Positions 1 through 9,520 of a stretch of DNA of 64,000 nt are shown piece by piece. The notes beneath the pieces were generated by a model. It was not told the DNA's origin. It was given only the letters and a program-made list of their open reading frames with translations, and ran no database searches. Within the stretch, counting starts at the first letter, position 1. Every line of letters starts with the position of its first letter. Source of the stretch: Bacteroidaceae bacterium (lineage in GTDB: Bacteria > Bacteroidota > Bacteroidia > Bacteroidales > Bacteroidaceae); NCBI GenBank assembly GCA_024401115.1, contig JAKSLP010000003.1, forward strand, positions 45,328-109,327, given 5' to 3'. The translations under genes and the position numbers were made by a program.

Positions 1-837
1 GACCAGATGGAAGAAGTGGCATTGCGCGAGCGACCAAAATTGATTATCGGTGGTGGTTCAGCCTACAGCCGTGACTGGGATTATGCCCGTATGCGTAAGA
101 TTGCCGATGAGGTTGGTGCCCTGCTGATGATTGACATGGCTCACCCAGCCGGTTTGATTGCAGCCGGACTGCTGGATAATCCATTGAAATATGCTCACAT
201 TGTCACCTCTACCACCCACAAGACACTGCGTGGTCCTCGCGGAGGTATCATCCTTTTGGGTAAGGATTTCGAAAACCCATGGGGTCTGACCACTCCAAAG
301 GGCCAGGTAAAGATGATGAGTCAGTTGCTGAACAGCGCCGTATTCCCAGGCCAGCAGGGCGGTCCGCTGGAACATGTTATTGCAGCAAAAGCCGTAGCAT
401 TTGGCGAAGCCTTACAGCCAGAATTCAAGGATTACCAGATTCAGGTACAAAAGAATGCCCGTGTATTGGCCAATGCACTGATGGAGCGTGGATTCCACAT
501 CATCTCTGGCGGCACAGACAATCACTCCATGTTGGTAGACCTGCGCACAAAGTATCCTGAACTGACCGGTAAGGTGGCAGAAAAGGCTTTGGTTGCAGCA
601 GACATTACAGCCAACAAGAATATGGTACCATTCGACAGCAGAAGCGCTTTCCAGACATCCGGTATCCGCTTGGGTACACCTGCCATCACCACCCGTGGTG
701 CCAAGGAAGACTTGATGTTGTTGATTGCAGAAATGATTGAGACTGTACTGAATGCTCCGGAAGATGATAACGTTATTGCATCAGTCAGAGCAAAAGTAAA
801 CGAGACCATGAAAGATTATCCGATCTTTGCTTACTAA
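1..837 (+). CDS. glyA: Serine hydroxymethyltransferase, C-terminal part
   Basis: This enzyme is PLP-dependent and interconverts serine and glycine while loading tetrahydrofolate with a one-carbon unit in the cytosol. The reading frame is open from base 1, so the 5' end, roughly a third of the usual ~420-residue protein, lies outside the window. The visible part contains the PLP-lysine motif [15 protein letters not shown] (Lys about 72 codons after the first Met), preceded by the DMAH segment that contacts the cofactor, and it ends with the family's normal C-terminus. A strong hairpin terminator follows directly. Identification is secure. Nothing is odd apart from truncation by the window edge. 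Confidence 0.97.
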   Translation, partial: DQMEEVALRERPKLIIGGGSAYSRDWDYARMRKIADEVGALLMIDMAHPAGLIAAGLLDNPLKYAHIVTSTTHKTLRGPRGGIILLGKDFENPWGLTTPKGQVKMMSQLLNSAVFPGQQGGPLEHVIAAKAVAFGEALQPEFKDYQIQVQKNARVLANALMERGFHIISGGTDNHSMLVDLRTKYPELTGKVAEKALVAADITANKNMVPFDSRSAFQTSGIRLGTPAITTRGAKEDLMLLIAEMIETVLNAPEDDNVIASVRAKVNETMKDYPIFAY

Positions 838-844
838 AAAAGAT

Positions 845-870
845 AAAGGCTTGCCAAAAGGCAAGCCTTT
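845..870. terminator. Bidirectional intrinsic terminator after glyA
   Basis: An 11-bp perfect stem (845-855 with 860-870) with loop AAAA carries A-runs on one side and T-runs on the other. It can therefore end glyA on the plus strand and the convergent gene 876-1313 on the minus strand. Confidence 0.85.
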
Positions 871-875
871 TATAG

Positions 876-1313
876 TTAATCTGCTAACAAATGTTTTAAA
901 AATTCATTCAAATCCTCATCCAAGTCTTTCAAGAGACCTTCACTGGCAATAACCAAATCGTCATCCACCAGCAACAATTCAGAAAGAGTCTCCTTCTGTA
1001 AGTCAACCATCACGAAAGAGAAAGGCTTCATGATTGGTAACTGTTCAAATGACTTACGGTGATTTTCCAGACAACGGCGCAGAATAGTCTCAACCTCCTT
1101 TAGCGCTGTCTTGCTATTCAACCCTTGAAATTCCGGGACTGATATTCGGTCCAGTTCCTCATCCTCATCATTAAATATAACAATCTCGCCCGACTTAAAG
1201 AGGGGTTGAAAGTGAATGTCGGTAACCACCTCGCCTTCTATATTGGAATAGCGGGATACCAACCTGTCAAGCCCCGACTTTATCAGAGACATGGATTCAT
1301 TGCTTATTTTCAT
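876..1313 (-). CDS. Conserved hypothetical protein, about 145 aa
   Basis: This is a soluble acidic protein with no signal peptide or membrane segment. I do not recognise a named family. The sequence alternates charged helical stretches (residues around KEVETILRRCLENHRKSF) with short beta-like segments and ends in a very acidic C-terminus. A start nine codons upstream (1340) is open, but a -7 promoter element (TAAATTTG, minus strand 1345-1338) overlaps that codon. Transcription would then begin downstream of it, so I chose the Met at 1313 (MKISNESMS). It converges on glyA and shares its terminator. It appears to be a single-gene unit of unknown role. Confidence 0.7.
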   Translation of the reverse strand: MKISNESMSLIKSGLDRLVSRYSNIEGEVVTDIHFQPLFKSGEIVIFNDEDEELDRISVPEFQGLNSKTALKEVETILRRCLENHRKSFEQLPIMKPFSFVMVDLQKETLSELLLVDDDLVIASEGLLKDLDEDLNEFLKHLLAD

Positions 1314-1337
1314 AGGCTTAGTTTTTATTACAAGGGT

Positions 1338-1345
1338 CAAATTTA
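1338..1345 (-). promoter_or_regulatory. Bacteroidetes -7 element for 876-1313
   Basis: A perfect TAnnTTTG box (TAAATTTG) on the minus strand lies 25 bases upstream of the chosen ATG. No good -33 TTTG is seen at the usual 19-20 base spacing. It matters because it argues against the longer start. Confidence 0.5.
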
Positions 1346-1407
1346 CGAAAAATATCTTTCAATCTTGCAATTTACAAACAAAAACTGAACAATAAACGTA
1401 AAAACTA

Positions 1408-2349
1408 TTAATCAAACCTCTTCATCTGTAAATTTAAGGTTTGATGACTGGCAATCCGGTTTTTTAGTAATGATGAATAGAACAGGGCAAGTTTAGCCAG
1501 ACTTGATTCAGGTTTACATTCTGCAAGCAATTCCAGACAGTCTTTATAAGCACCATCCGGATCACCCGTCATTTCCTTAGCCAAGATAAGATTAAAGCGA
1601 GTCTGCTGTTTAGACAAACCCTTTGCCTGATGTAGGTATTCCTCCCACTGCTCAGCCGCAGTCTCCCAATCTCCCTGATGGATGAACATATCGGCATCAC
1701 GGAAATATGCATTACCACCAGTGAAATAATAACGCTCTGTCATTTCCCAATAAGGAGCCAGTTGGTGCGCCAGTTTCTCGGCAATGTAGCTTGTCACATC
1801 ATCGCATACCAGCCCTAACAGGCTTGTACTATTCAGGTATTCCCATTCAATAGTATCAGAAACAGCTAAAGACCGAAAAGGCCCCTTTCGGCTCGGCACA
1901 TAAACACGGGCCAGCGCCTTGATATCAGCCATTGGCCTATAGATGGAGCCCAAAGCCTTAGTGTTAACATTTTCAATGGTAATCAGCATATTGGCATTCA
2001 AATCCCGTGTAAGGTCCTGAACAGCATCCTGAGATAGAGGGTTGATGATGGAATCATTACGGTCGATGGCAGAAATATCACTGTCACACACTATCACGTC
2101 ATCAAAATAGTCGGCATCTGCCAAATAGGTACCTAATGACTCGACTACACGCTTTGAGTTGATGGGAAGGGCTTGTTTTCCCACTCCCAGGCTGTCATTC
2201 AGACGATCGACAATAGCCACACGCCTAATCTCGTTAGGTAAAGAGATGCTGGCCGGTGTCAACTGCTCAAACTGAAATGCCGACAAAGATGCGGTGGAGC
2301 ATGATGCCACCACTGCTCCTAATAACAATAACAATAACCCCTTCTTCAT
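1408..2349 (-). CDS. DUF6340-like lipoprotein with TPR-like C-terminus
   Basis: The protein starts with a lipoprotein signal (hydrophobic run then VASC, Cys17), so it is probably anchored in the outer or inner membrane facing the periplasm. Residues about 30-200 resemble the Bacteroidetes family I know as DUF6340 (QLxPAxISLPxxIRxVAIV start, with a D-rich core). Residues about 210-300 form helical pairs (DADMFIHQGDWETAAEQWEEYL, then KQQTRFNLILAKEM) typical of TPR repeats. The family function is unknown; a role in cell-envelope protein assembly would be a guess. It lies downstream of secA but a strong terminator separates them, so it is probably transcribed separately. The family name is from memory and less certain than the lipoprotein call. 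Confidence 0.72.
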   Translation of the reverse strand: MKKGLLLLLLGAVVASCSTASLSAFQFEQLTPASISLPNEIRRVAIVDRLNDSLGVGKQALPINSKRVVESLGTYLADADYFDDVIVCDSDISAIDRNDSIINPLSQDAVQDLTRDLNANMLITIENVNTKALGSIYRPMADIKALARVYVPSRKGPFRSLAVSDTIEWEYLNSTSLLGLVCDDVTSYIAEKLAHQLAPYWEMTERYYFTGGNAYFRDADMFIHQGDWETAAEQWEEYLHQAKGLSKQQTRFNLILAKEMTGDPDGAYKDCLELLAECKPESSLAKLALFYSSLLKNRIASHQTLNLQMKRFD

Positions 2350-2362
2350 TATAATTAGAAAA

Positions 2363-2407
2363 AAAGGTTTGCAGAGTCTGCCCTTTTGAGCAGATTTGCA
2401 AACCTTT
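2363..2407 (-). terminator. Intrinsic terminator of secA
   Basis: A two-part hairpin has an outer 11-bp stem (2363-2373 with 2397-2407) and an inner 5-bp stem (2377-2381 with 2390-2394), with a T-run after it in minus-strand reading. It lies just after the secA stop. Confidence 0.85.
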
Positions 2408-2418
2408 ATGATTGAATG

Positions 2419-5400
2419 TTATAAACCTCTACCGTGGCAGTTCTTGAACTTCTTTCCACTGCCGCAAGGACATGGGTCGTTACGTCCTGGAAGTTTGTCC
2501 CGGCGAACTGGCTCTGCTGGAATGTCACGGGTATCTCGTGCTGCAGCATCAGCCTGAGCAGCTTCCTCTGCAGATGTAACCTCCTGCTTAGTCTCACGCA
2601 ATTGCTGTTTTGGAACTACCGGTTCCGGAGCAGCCTCACGGACTGGTTCAGACTGGCGAACAGGAATCTGGCCACGCATCAAGATGCTGATAGTTTTCTC
2701 GTTGATAGAGTCAACCATAGAATCAAACAGAGTTACAGACTCCAGCTTAAAGATCAACAATGGATCCTTCTGCTCATAACTTGCATTGCGTACAGACTGC
2801 TTCAGCTCGTCCAAATCACGAAGATTCTCCTTCCAGCACTCATCAATAATATTCAGAAGGATACGCTTTTCGAAAGCCTTAACAACTGAAGCACATTCTG
2901 TATCGTATGCCTCCTTGATTGGAGTGCTGACCTGATATACACGCTTACCATCGGTGATAGGAACCATGATGTTGTGATAAGCATTAGGATTCTGCTCATA
3001 GATGCCCTTGATTACAGAGAATGCTACATGAGCCATGAAATCCATCTTGCGCTTGAAGTTGACCATTACTGCATCAAATGCCTTCTCGGTCAAAGCATCA
3101 CGCTTGGTATCCTCGTATTCCTGTGCAGTAAACGGAACCTCCATAGAGAAAGTCTTCAGATACAGCATCTTGATCGACTCGTAATCCGATGTAATATTGA
3201 ATGCGTTTACTACACGCTCCCAAATCATATTACTGATATCCATACCGATACGTTCACCCATCAACGCATGGCGACGCTTAGTGTAGATGGCATTACGCTG
3301 CTTGTTCATCACGTCATCGTACTCGATCAGGCGCTTACGGATACCGAAGTTGTTCTCCTCTACCTTCTTCTGTGCACGTTCGATTGAGTTGGAAATCATC
3401 TTGTGCTCAATCATCTCGCCCTCCTGGAAGCCCAGCTTATCCATCATCGAAGCGATACGGTCGCTGGCAAACAGACGCATCAAGTTATCCTCCAGTGATA
3501 CAAAGAATACAGAAGAACCCACATCACCCTGACGACCGGAACGTCCACGCAACTGGCGGTCAACACGGCGGCTCTCGTGACGCTCAGTACCGATGATAGC
3601 CAAACCTCCTGCTGCTCTAACCTCAGGACTCAACTTGATATCAGTACCACGACCTGCCATGTTGGTAGCAATGGTTACTGCACCCAGACGGGTCTTACCA
3701 TCCTCAGCCAAAGTACTCTGACCGGCCAATGCTACGATATCAGCCTCCTTCTGGTGCAACTTAGCATTCAATACCTGATGTGGAATCTTACGCATAGACA
3801 ACATCTTGCTCAATTGCTCAGAGATGTCAACGCTGGTAGTACCCACCAGACAAGGACGGCCGCTCTCACGCATCTTAACCACCTCTTCGATAACAGCCTT
3901 ATACTTCTCACGCTTAGTCTTATAAACGCGGTCGTTCATATCATCACGTGCAATTGGCTTATTGGTAGGAATGACAACAACATCCAACTTATAGATATCC
4001 CAGAACTCACCGGCCTCGGTCTCTGCAGTACCGGTCATACCACTCAGCTTGTGGTACATACGGAAATAGTTCTGTAAGGTGATGGTAGCAAAGGTCTGAG
4101 TGGCAGCCTCGATATTTACACGCTCCTTAGCCTCAATAGCCTGGTGCAAACCATCGCTGTAACGACGGCCTTCCATGATACGGCCAGTCTGCTCATCAAC
4201 AATCTTAACCTTACCGTTCTCATCAACGATATACTGATCGTTCTTCTCGAACATAGCATAAGCCTTCAGCAACTGATGAATGGTATGAACACGCTCACTC
4301 TTTACGGAATAATCGGTCATCAGCTCATCCTTCTTGCGCATACGCTCCTCGGATGACAAGGTAGTATCAGCCTCCAACTGCGACAGCAGTGAAGTAATAT
4401 CAGGCAGGACGAAGAAGTTAGGATCCTGAGAACTTCCACTCAGAATCTCAACACCCTTATCAGTCAGGTCCGCACTGTTCTGCTTCTCATCAATGACGAA
4501 ATACAATGGTGCAACAGCCTCTGGCATGTGCTTCTGGTTTTGCTCCAGATAGTACTCCTCGGTCTTCAACATACCGGCCTTAACACCAGGCTCACTCAGG
4601 AACTTAATCAGCTGCTTGTTCTTTGGCAGTGCCTTGTGGCTACGGAACAATGACAGGTAACCCTCATTGACCTCCTCCTGATTATCGCTCTCAATCTTCT
4701 TGCGGGCATCAATCAAAAGCTGGTTAGCCAACTTCTTCTGCAGTTCATACAAGCGCTCTACCAATGGACAGAGCTGCTCATACATCTGGTCCTCACCTCT
4801 TGGCACAGGACCTGAGATAATCAATGGAGTACGGGCATCATCAATCAAGACAGAGTCAACCTCATCGACAATGGCATAATTGTGCTTGCGCTGTACCAAC
4901 TCCTCAGGAGAAGAGGCCATATTATCACGCAAGTAGTCGAAACCGAACTCATTATTGGTACCGAAAGTAATATCAGCACGGTAAGCCTTGCGGCGAGCCT
5001 CAGAATTAGGCTTGTGCTTATCGATACAGTCTACAGACAGACCATGGAACATGTAAAGAGGACCCATCCACTCAGAGTCACGCTTTGACAAATAGTCGTT
5101 GACTGTTACCACATGAACACCGTTTCCGGTCAGTGCATTCAGGTAAACAGGCAATGTTGCCACCAAAGTCTTACCCTCACCGGTAGCCATCTCCGCAATC
5201 TTACCCTCGTGAAGAACGGTACCGCCAATCATCTGCACGTCATAATGAACCATGTTCCAGGTTGTCTCGTTACCACCGGCAACCCAATGATTCAGCCAAA
5301 TAGCCTTGTCACCCTCAATACGAAGGAAATCCTTACCCTGAGCAGCCAGCTCACGGTCAAAATCGGTAGCAGTTACAACAATCTCCTCGTTGTCGTTGAA

Positions 5401-5760
5401 TCGGCGTGCGGTTTCCTTTACCACAGCGAATGCCATAGGCAGAACCTTATTCAGAGCCTCCTCATAACGGTCCAGGACCTCGCTCTCCAATTTATCAATC
5501 TTGTTGAACAAAGTCTCTCTCTGTTCAATTTCAGTCTTCTCAACCTGTGCCTTCAATTCCTCAATCTTGGCACGCTCATCGATAGCACTGTCTAAAATAA
5601 CCTTTTTAAACTCCACTGTCTTTGCACGGAGTTCGTCATTGCTCAGTTTCTGAACCTCTGGATAAAATGTTCTAATCTTGTCGAGCTGAGGCTTCATAGC
5701 CTTCATATCACGAGTAGATTTGTTACCGAACAATGAGCTAACAAATGATACGAATCCCAT
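2419..5760 (-). CDS. secA: Preprotein translocase ATPase SecA
   Basis: SecA is the motor that drives unfolded preproteins through SecYEG. The protein has about 1113 residues, long even for SecA because of the insertion between the first nucleotide-binding and preprotein-binding parts that is usual in Bacteroidetes (around residues 330-510). Walker A is [11 protein letters not shown], the DEAD-type motif is [14 protein letters not shown], and the second ATPase half has [12 protein letters not shown] and [11 protein letters not shown]. The C-terminus is the SecB/zinc-binding tail [15 protein letters not shown] start it at the Met before [18 protein letters not shown] (5760), the family's normal N-terminus. 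An in-frame Met eight codons upstream adds a basic tail not seen in relatives. Confidence 0.97.
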   Translation of the reverse strand: MGFVSFVSSLFGNKSTRDMKAMKPQLDKIRTFYPEVQKLSNDELRAKTVEFKKVILDSAIDERAKIEELKAQVEKTEIEQRETLFNKIDKLESEVLDRYEEALNKVLPMAFAVVKETARRFNDNEEIVVTATDFDRELAAQGKDFLRIEGDKAIWLNHWVAGGNETTWNMVHYDVQMIGGTVLHEGKIAEMATGEGKTLVATLPVYLNALTGNGVHVVTVNDYLSKRDSEWMGPLYMFHGLSVDCIDKHKPNSEARRKAYRADITFGTNNEFGFDYLRDNMASSPEELVQRKHNYAIVDEVDSVLIDDARTPLIISGPVPRGEDQMYEQLCPLVERLYELQKKLANQLLIDARKKIESDNQEEVNEGYLSLFRSHKALPKNKQLIKFLSEPGVKAGMLKTEEYYLEQNQKHMPEAVAPLYFVIDEKQNSADLTDKGVEILSGSSQDPNFFVLPDITSLLSQLEADTTLSSEERMRKKDELMTDYSVKSERVHTIHQLLKAYAMFEKNDQYIVDENGKVKIVDEQTGRIMEGRRYSDGLHQAIEAKERVNIEAATQTFATITLQNYFRMYHKLSGMTGTAETEAGEFWDIYKLDVVVIPTNKPIARDDMNDRVYKTKREKYKAVIEEVVKMRESGRPCLVGTTSVDISEQLSKMLSMRKIPHQVLNAKLHQKEADIVALAGQSTLAEDGKTRLGAVTIATNMAGRGTDIKLSPEVRAAGGLAIIGTERHESRRVDRQLRGRSGRQGDVGSSVFFVSLEDNLMRLFASDRIASMMDKLGFQEGEMIEHKMISNSIERAQKKVEENNFGIRKRLIEYDDVMNKQRNAIYTKRRHALMGERIGMDISNMIWERVVNAFNITSDYESIKMLYLKTFSMEVPFTAQEYEDTKRDALTEKAFDAVMVNFKRKMDFMAHVAFSVIKGIYEQNPNAYHNIMVPITDGKRVYQVSTPIKEAYDTECASVVKAFEKRILLNIIDECWKENLRDLDELKQSVRNASYEQKDPLLIFKLESVTLFDSMVDSINEKTISILMRGQIPVRQSEPVREAAPEPVVPKQQLRETKQEVTSAEEAAQADAAARDTRDIPAEPVRRDKLPGRNDPCPCGSGKKFKNCHGRGL

Positions 5761-5800
5761 AATATGTCGTTTTTTTATTGTCAAATAATGAAATAGTCTG

Positions 5801-5835
5801 CAAATTTAAGGAAAAAATACGTATTTTTCCTCAAA
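5801..5835 (-). promoter_or_regulatory. Probable secA promoter
   Basis: The minus-strand -7 box TAAATTTG (5808-5801) is a perfect match. A TTTG lies 23 bases upstream (5835-5832), wider than the ideal 19-20. A short palindromic A/T stem sits between them and could also act as a weak terminator for other transcripts. Confidence 0.5.
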
Positions 5836-5847
5836 ATAGTCTTTAAA

Positions 5848-7416
5848 TTAACGGCGAATGCCTTTTAAAGGGGCTGAAGTGCAGGCATTTGGGGCGCGGA
5901 TGCGCATAAATGAGGCCAATGTAGGTGCCACGACATCAATAGACACAGGCGTATAAACCTGCTCGTTGACCACCTGATAGCCAAGGAAATATAAAGGGAA
6001 ATCAGCCAATGGGGTATAATCGCGATAGAACATCTGCATTTCCTCGTTGATCATATTCCATCCAGGAAGAAGTTCCACACTGATGTCACCTGAACATTTA
6101 GCGTTATAATTGTTTCGTAATAAATTCAGTACGGTATTTGAGGTGCCGGACAGCAACTGACGTGAGGTGTAGACATTCTTTACGCCACTGCACTGCAACA
6201 GGAAATCACGGGCTTTCTCAAACGCAGTGTTGAGATCGATTTGCTTCTCATCGAACTGCTTATAATTCAGATAAATCTGATTCTGAAACGTAGCATCGAC
6301 ATACCTGCCTTGGCCGTATGTGGCCATAAAGTACATGTTGAGCAAAGCCGATGTCCGGTTCATGTAGAACGTACCCTGCGGAATCTTATAGGCAGACATA
6401 TCCACATCTACCTTCTCTTCTGCACCAGAGGACGTAAGGACCACCAAAGTCTTATCCAGGCCCACCTTGTCATCCAGCATATCCAGCAAATCCTTCAACG
6501 ACCTGTCGAGCCGGACGTACATATCCTGCATTTCCAACGGTCTTTCCAATACGGAACGGTGCTCAAAATTGCCCGCATAATAAGACACTGAGATAAAATC
6601 TGTTATCTCATCCTGTCCGACCGAAGTATTGTCCAGACAAGACTTAACCATCAGGTTCATCTCATCGTTGATAAACGGAGAAGCCTTATAGCTGCTATAT
6701 TGGTCCTTATAAGAAAACTTATGCTTAAACGGAGTTGTCAGTCCATTGCTCAGGAAGTAATTAAACTGAGCGACTTCCTGGGAATAAGGTTCGTAAACCA
6801 GTTTGCCCAAGCGATGGCTTAACGGATCTGTCTGTGCAGCATACTCAAACCACCCGGGCGTAGAACCGTAGAACGAGGCTGAGGACCACTCGCCATTCAC
6901 TTCATTCACCCAAAAAGCACCATCAGCCGCATGACCTGCGGAAAGAATAGCCATCTCCCTGTCCGGTGCAAATGAATATACCAGTGAACGGCCGCTGGTA
7001 GCAAGCTTCAATTCATCGGTTAACGTGGTTACGGCTAAATTAGATGGGGTGAAACCATGCTCGTAGTCATCCACACAATAAACAGGACGAAGGGTGGCAC
7101 GGTCAAGCCATTGTTCCCCAACTATGCCGTGATTAAAGGGTACGGTTCCGGTAAACAATGTAGAAATGGCAGCAGCACGATCAATCCTGGCCAAGGGGTA
7201 ATTGACAGAGCCATACATCCTGCCCTCCTTCATCAGACGGTCAAAACCTCCCTGGGAATACAACGGAGAGAATGCCTCGATATAATCGGAACGTAATTGG
7301 TCAATAAAGACCGTAACAACCAGTCTGGGAACGGGTTGCGCCGTCTGAGCCGACACGCCCACTAAGGTGGTCAGCAATCCGATTAATGAGGTAAATATGC
7401 GCATTCTGTCTTTCAT
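5848..7416 (-). CDS. Alkaline phosphatase-like protein, probably catalytically dead
   Basis: The protein is exported (signal peptide about MRIFTSLIGLLTTLVGVSAQ) and has the fold of PafA-type phosphatases/nucleotide pyrophosphatases: FIDQLRSDY near residue 40, then GTVPFNHGIVGEQW. The catalytic residues known in that family are not there. The loop that carries the nucleophilic Thr reads ARIDRAAAISTLFTG instead of a T-G-P-G-H-A type motif. The later metal-binding D-H pair (family T-x-D-H-G) reads TSSGAEE, and the S-x-T-D-x-x-G-H motif reads SYYAGNFEH. So it may bind a ligand or partner without hydrolysis. The start at 7416 follows the stop of the upstream DUF4105 gene by four bases, suggesting co-transcription. 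Confidence 0.85.
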   Translation of the reverse strand: MKDRMRIFTSLIGLLTTLVGVSAQTAQPVPRLVVTVFIDQLRSDYIEAFSPLYSQGGFDRLMKEGRMYGSVNYPLARIDRAAAISTLFTGTVPFNHGIVGEQWLDRATLRPVYCVDDYEHGFTPSNLAVTTLTDELKLATSGRSLVYSFAPDREMAILSAGHAADGAFWVNEVNGEWSSASFYGSTPGWFEYAAQTDPLSHRLGKLVYEPYSQEVAQFNYFLSNGLTTPFKHKFSYKDQYSSYKASPFINDEMNLMVKSCLDNTSVGQDEITDFISVSYYAGNFEHRSVLERPLEMQDMYVRLDRSLKDLLDMLDDKVGLDKTLVVLTSSGAEEKVDVDMSAYKIPQGTFYMNRTSALLNMYFMATYGQGRYVDATFQNQIYLNYKQFDEKQIDLNTAFEKARDFLLQCSGVKNVYTSRQLLSGTSNTVLNLLRNNYNAKCSGDISVELLPGWNMINEEMQMFYRDYTPLADFPLYFLGYQVVNEQVYTPVSIDVVAPTLASFMRIRAPNACTSAPLKGIRR

Positions 7417-7420
7417 TGCA

Positions 7421-8644
7421 TCACAGTTTTGATAGATAATCATGGCGCACATGGCTCATTGAGCGAATCATCAATACGTTCGCAGCGTATATTGATTCAA
7501 TTGGTAAGTCCTGCGGAATCACCATACTTGCCAATACAAACAAGAACAGCCAAACAGCATTGAAGACATGATAAGGCTCTTTCAAGCTCTTGGCTCTGCA
7601 ATATATCATTACCGGTAAATAAAGCAACGGTATCGGATTAAAAATCCACAATAACCAGTTCGTATTTACTGTAGGATGTTCTGAGAAAAAGAACAGGATA
7701 AATATCAATACTCCCGCTATTCCCTGTGCCAAATGAAACAGCACATCAACACCCCAATACAGTTTATGTATTTTTATTTCAACATGAGCAAGAATCAGTA
7801 CGAAAACAAGTAAAACTGTTATACATTGCAAGGGTGTTAAAAAGAATTCCTTTGAATCATCCAATGGTCTGACAGCCTTGAGCACAGTCGTATTTGCCAC
7901 CATTGGACGAACCTGGCCCTGTGCGTTGCGGATAGCAGCCTCATTCAAATGATCCAATAGATATACAGGCAAGAACTCCTGCTCCCTTGGTGAAATTTTC
8001 TTATCAGCAGCTTGTCCCAGTACCAAATCCACACCTAACCGAGACCAAGGCCATGGATCGTTACACTGATGCATCAACTTACGGTAAGTCAAATCTGAAT
8101 CCTGATCATTCCACTGCAGTTCACCGTCAATTACAGAAGCAATAATGTCACGGGGACGAGTACTGCAATTATCATAAAGGAAGTTGTAGCGATAGCCTCT
8201 GTTTTCCGGCAAGTAATTCACTGCCAGTACTTGATAAAAACGGGCTTTTTCCTCGGGAGTCAAATTCAGTTCCTGCTGAGTAATATCACAGCCATCATTC
8301 GAATAATGCATCCAAAACCTTTCAAAAGGAACCAGCCCCAACTCATAATCCAACAAGCCCAGCATAAACTTCAAAATGAAGTTAGGTTCAGCCATATTGA
8401 ACGAGCCATAATTAAAGACCAAATCCGATCCGTTGTTGTGATTGACAACACGTAAAGCCGTATGACCGTATAAAGCATAAACCTCGGGGCCTGGCGAACA
8501 GGTAAGAAGAGAGATTTGCAATGAATCCTGTTCTACAAATCCACCAAATGAAGGTTTTTCACTCCCCAATTGCTCAGTCTGAGCATACCCAAAAGGAATG
8601 ATCCATAATAATAAGGTGAAAAATAGAGCAAATCTACGCATCAT
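7421..8644 (-). CDS. DUF4105 domain membrane protein
   Basis: The protein has a signal peptide (about residues 1-21), a DUF4105 domain (about 45-250; LLTCSPGPEVYALYGHTALRV, FNYGSFN, YNFLYDNCSTRPRD) and four or five hydrophobic helices in the last 130 residues. The conserved His in YGHTALR and the Cys in DNCSTRPRD resemble an NlpC/P60-like catalytic pair, so a peptidase-type fold exposed to the periplasm is likely, though activity is unproven. It is followed four bases later by the phosphatase-like gene and the two probably form one operon read from the promoter near 8671. This arrangement suggests a joint envelope role. Confidence 0.85.
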   Translation of the reverse strand: MMRRFALFFTLLLWIIPFGYAQTEQLGSEKPSFGGFVEQDSLQISLLTCSPGPEVYALYGHTALRVVNHNNGSDLVFNYGSFNMAEPNFILKFMLGLLDYELGLVPFERFWMHYSNDGCDITQQELNLTPEEKARFYQVLAVNYLPENRGYRYNFLYDNCSTRPRDIIASVIDGELQWNDQDSDLTYRKLMHQCNDPWPWSRLGVDLVLGQAADKKISPREQEFLPVYLLDHLNEAAIRNAQGQVRPMVANTTVLKAVRPLDDSKEFFLTPLQCITVLLVFVLILAHVEIKIHKLYWGVDVLFHLAQGIAGVLIFILFFFSEHPTVNTNWLLWIFNPIPLLYLPVMIYCRAKSLKEPYHVFNAVWLFLFVLASMVIPQDLPIESIYAANVLMIRSMSHVRHDYLSKL

Positions 8645-8670
8645 TTAACCGTCACATTTTTAATCGAGTG

Positions 8671-8678
8671 CAAAAATA
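8671..8678 (-). promoter_or_regulatory. -7 element for the DUF4105 operon
   Basis: TATTTTTG on the minus strand is a perfect TAnnTTTG match, 27 bases upstream of the DUF4105 ATG. The -33 position is poor. Confidence 0.45.
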
Positions 8679-8791
8679 ACTTTATTTTGTCATTCAATCT
8701 ATAGAAAATGCTAAAAAAAACATTTTTTAGGGTTAATGAGGATGGTTATTTGGTGTTTTTTATCTTATTTTGCACAAACAAAATAAAAGAA

Positions 8792-9520
8792 ATGATAAAA
8801 TTAATCATCGACTTGGGCAACACCAGAGCCAAGTTGGCTATTTTTAAGGATGACACTTGCCTTGAGGTACGCGCATGCAGCAACAAGGACTTAACCGAAT
8901 TGGATGGGATCATCAATGACTACCATCCTGAGAAAGGCATAATTTCTTCCGTCATTCACCCTAACGAGAAAGTCACAGAACAGCTGAATAGTATTTCCAT
9001 TCCCATGCTGAAACTGAACTGCAATACTCCCCTTCCCATTAAAAATTGGGAGAACATCCCTAAGACCATGGGGGCAGACCGCCTGGCAGCCATTGCCGAA
9101 GCCGTCAATGCAAAACCCAACACCCCATTGCTGGTTGTAGATTCGGGAACATGCATTACCTACGAGTTCATTTCGGATACAGGAGAGTACCTTGGAGGCA
9201 ACATTTCGCCCGGTGCTGACATGCGTTTTACAGCCATGCACGAGCATACAGCATTGCTGCCTATAGTCACTCCCGAAGGCGAAACTCCTCTGATCGGATA
9301 TAACACGGAAACAGCCATGAGAAGTGGAGTAATGTTGGGCATTTCACACGAAATTGAGGGATACATTAGACGCTTGAGAGAAAAAAATCCAAAAGTTTTA
9401 GTTTTTTTAACAGGTGGTAACGTTCTAGATTTTGATACAAACATAAAAAGTGGCATCTTTGCAGACAAATTACTATTGCTAAAAGGCCTCAATAGAATTT
9501 TGGACTATAATGAACATTAA
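8792..9520 (+). CDS. coaX: Type III pantothenate kinase
   Basis: This cytosolic enzyme phosphorylates pantothenate, the first step of coenzyme A synthesis. It contains the ASKHA-fold signature motifs of the CoaX family: IIDLGNTRAKLAIF at the N-terminus (phosphate 1), MGADRLAAIAEA (pantothenate site), VVDSGTCITYEF (phosphate 2) and GGNISPGADMR. The length of 242 residues is normal. I use the Met at 8792 (MIKLIIDLGN). An open extension to 8708 would add a hydrophobic tail that the family lacks. Its end overlaps the next gene by 11 bases, so the two are translationally coupled, as is common for coaX and the following outer-membrane gene in Bacteroidales. Confidence 0.95.
   Translation: MIKLIIDLGNTRAKLAIFKDDTCLEVRACSNKDLTELDGIINDYHPEKGIISSVIHPNEKVTEQLNSISIPMLKLNCNTPLPIKNWENIPKTMGADRLAAIAEAVNAKPNTPLLVVDSGTCITYEFISDTGEYLGGNISPGADMRFTAMHEHTALLPIVTPEGETPLIGYNTETAMRSGVMLGISHEIEGYIRRLREKNPKVLVFLTGGNVLDFDTNIKSGIFADKLLLLKGLNRILDYNEH

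Noticed and set aside
4882..5595. Long open frames opposite secA, ileS and the V-ATPase genes
   Set aside because: They are mirror frames of strongly codon-biased genes with well-recognised products on the other strand.
8740..8775. A coaX promoter
   Set aside because: The nearest -7-like box has one mismatch and the TTTG upstream is only 16 bases or less away, so the match is not better than expected in such A/T-rich DNA.
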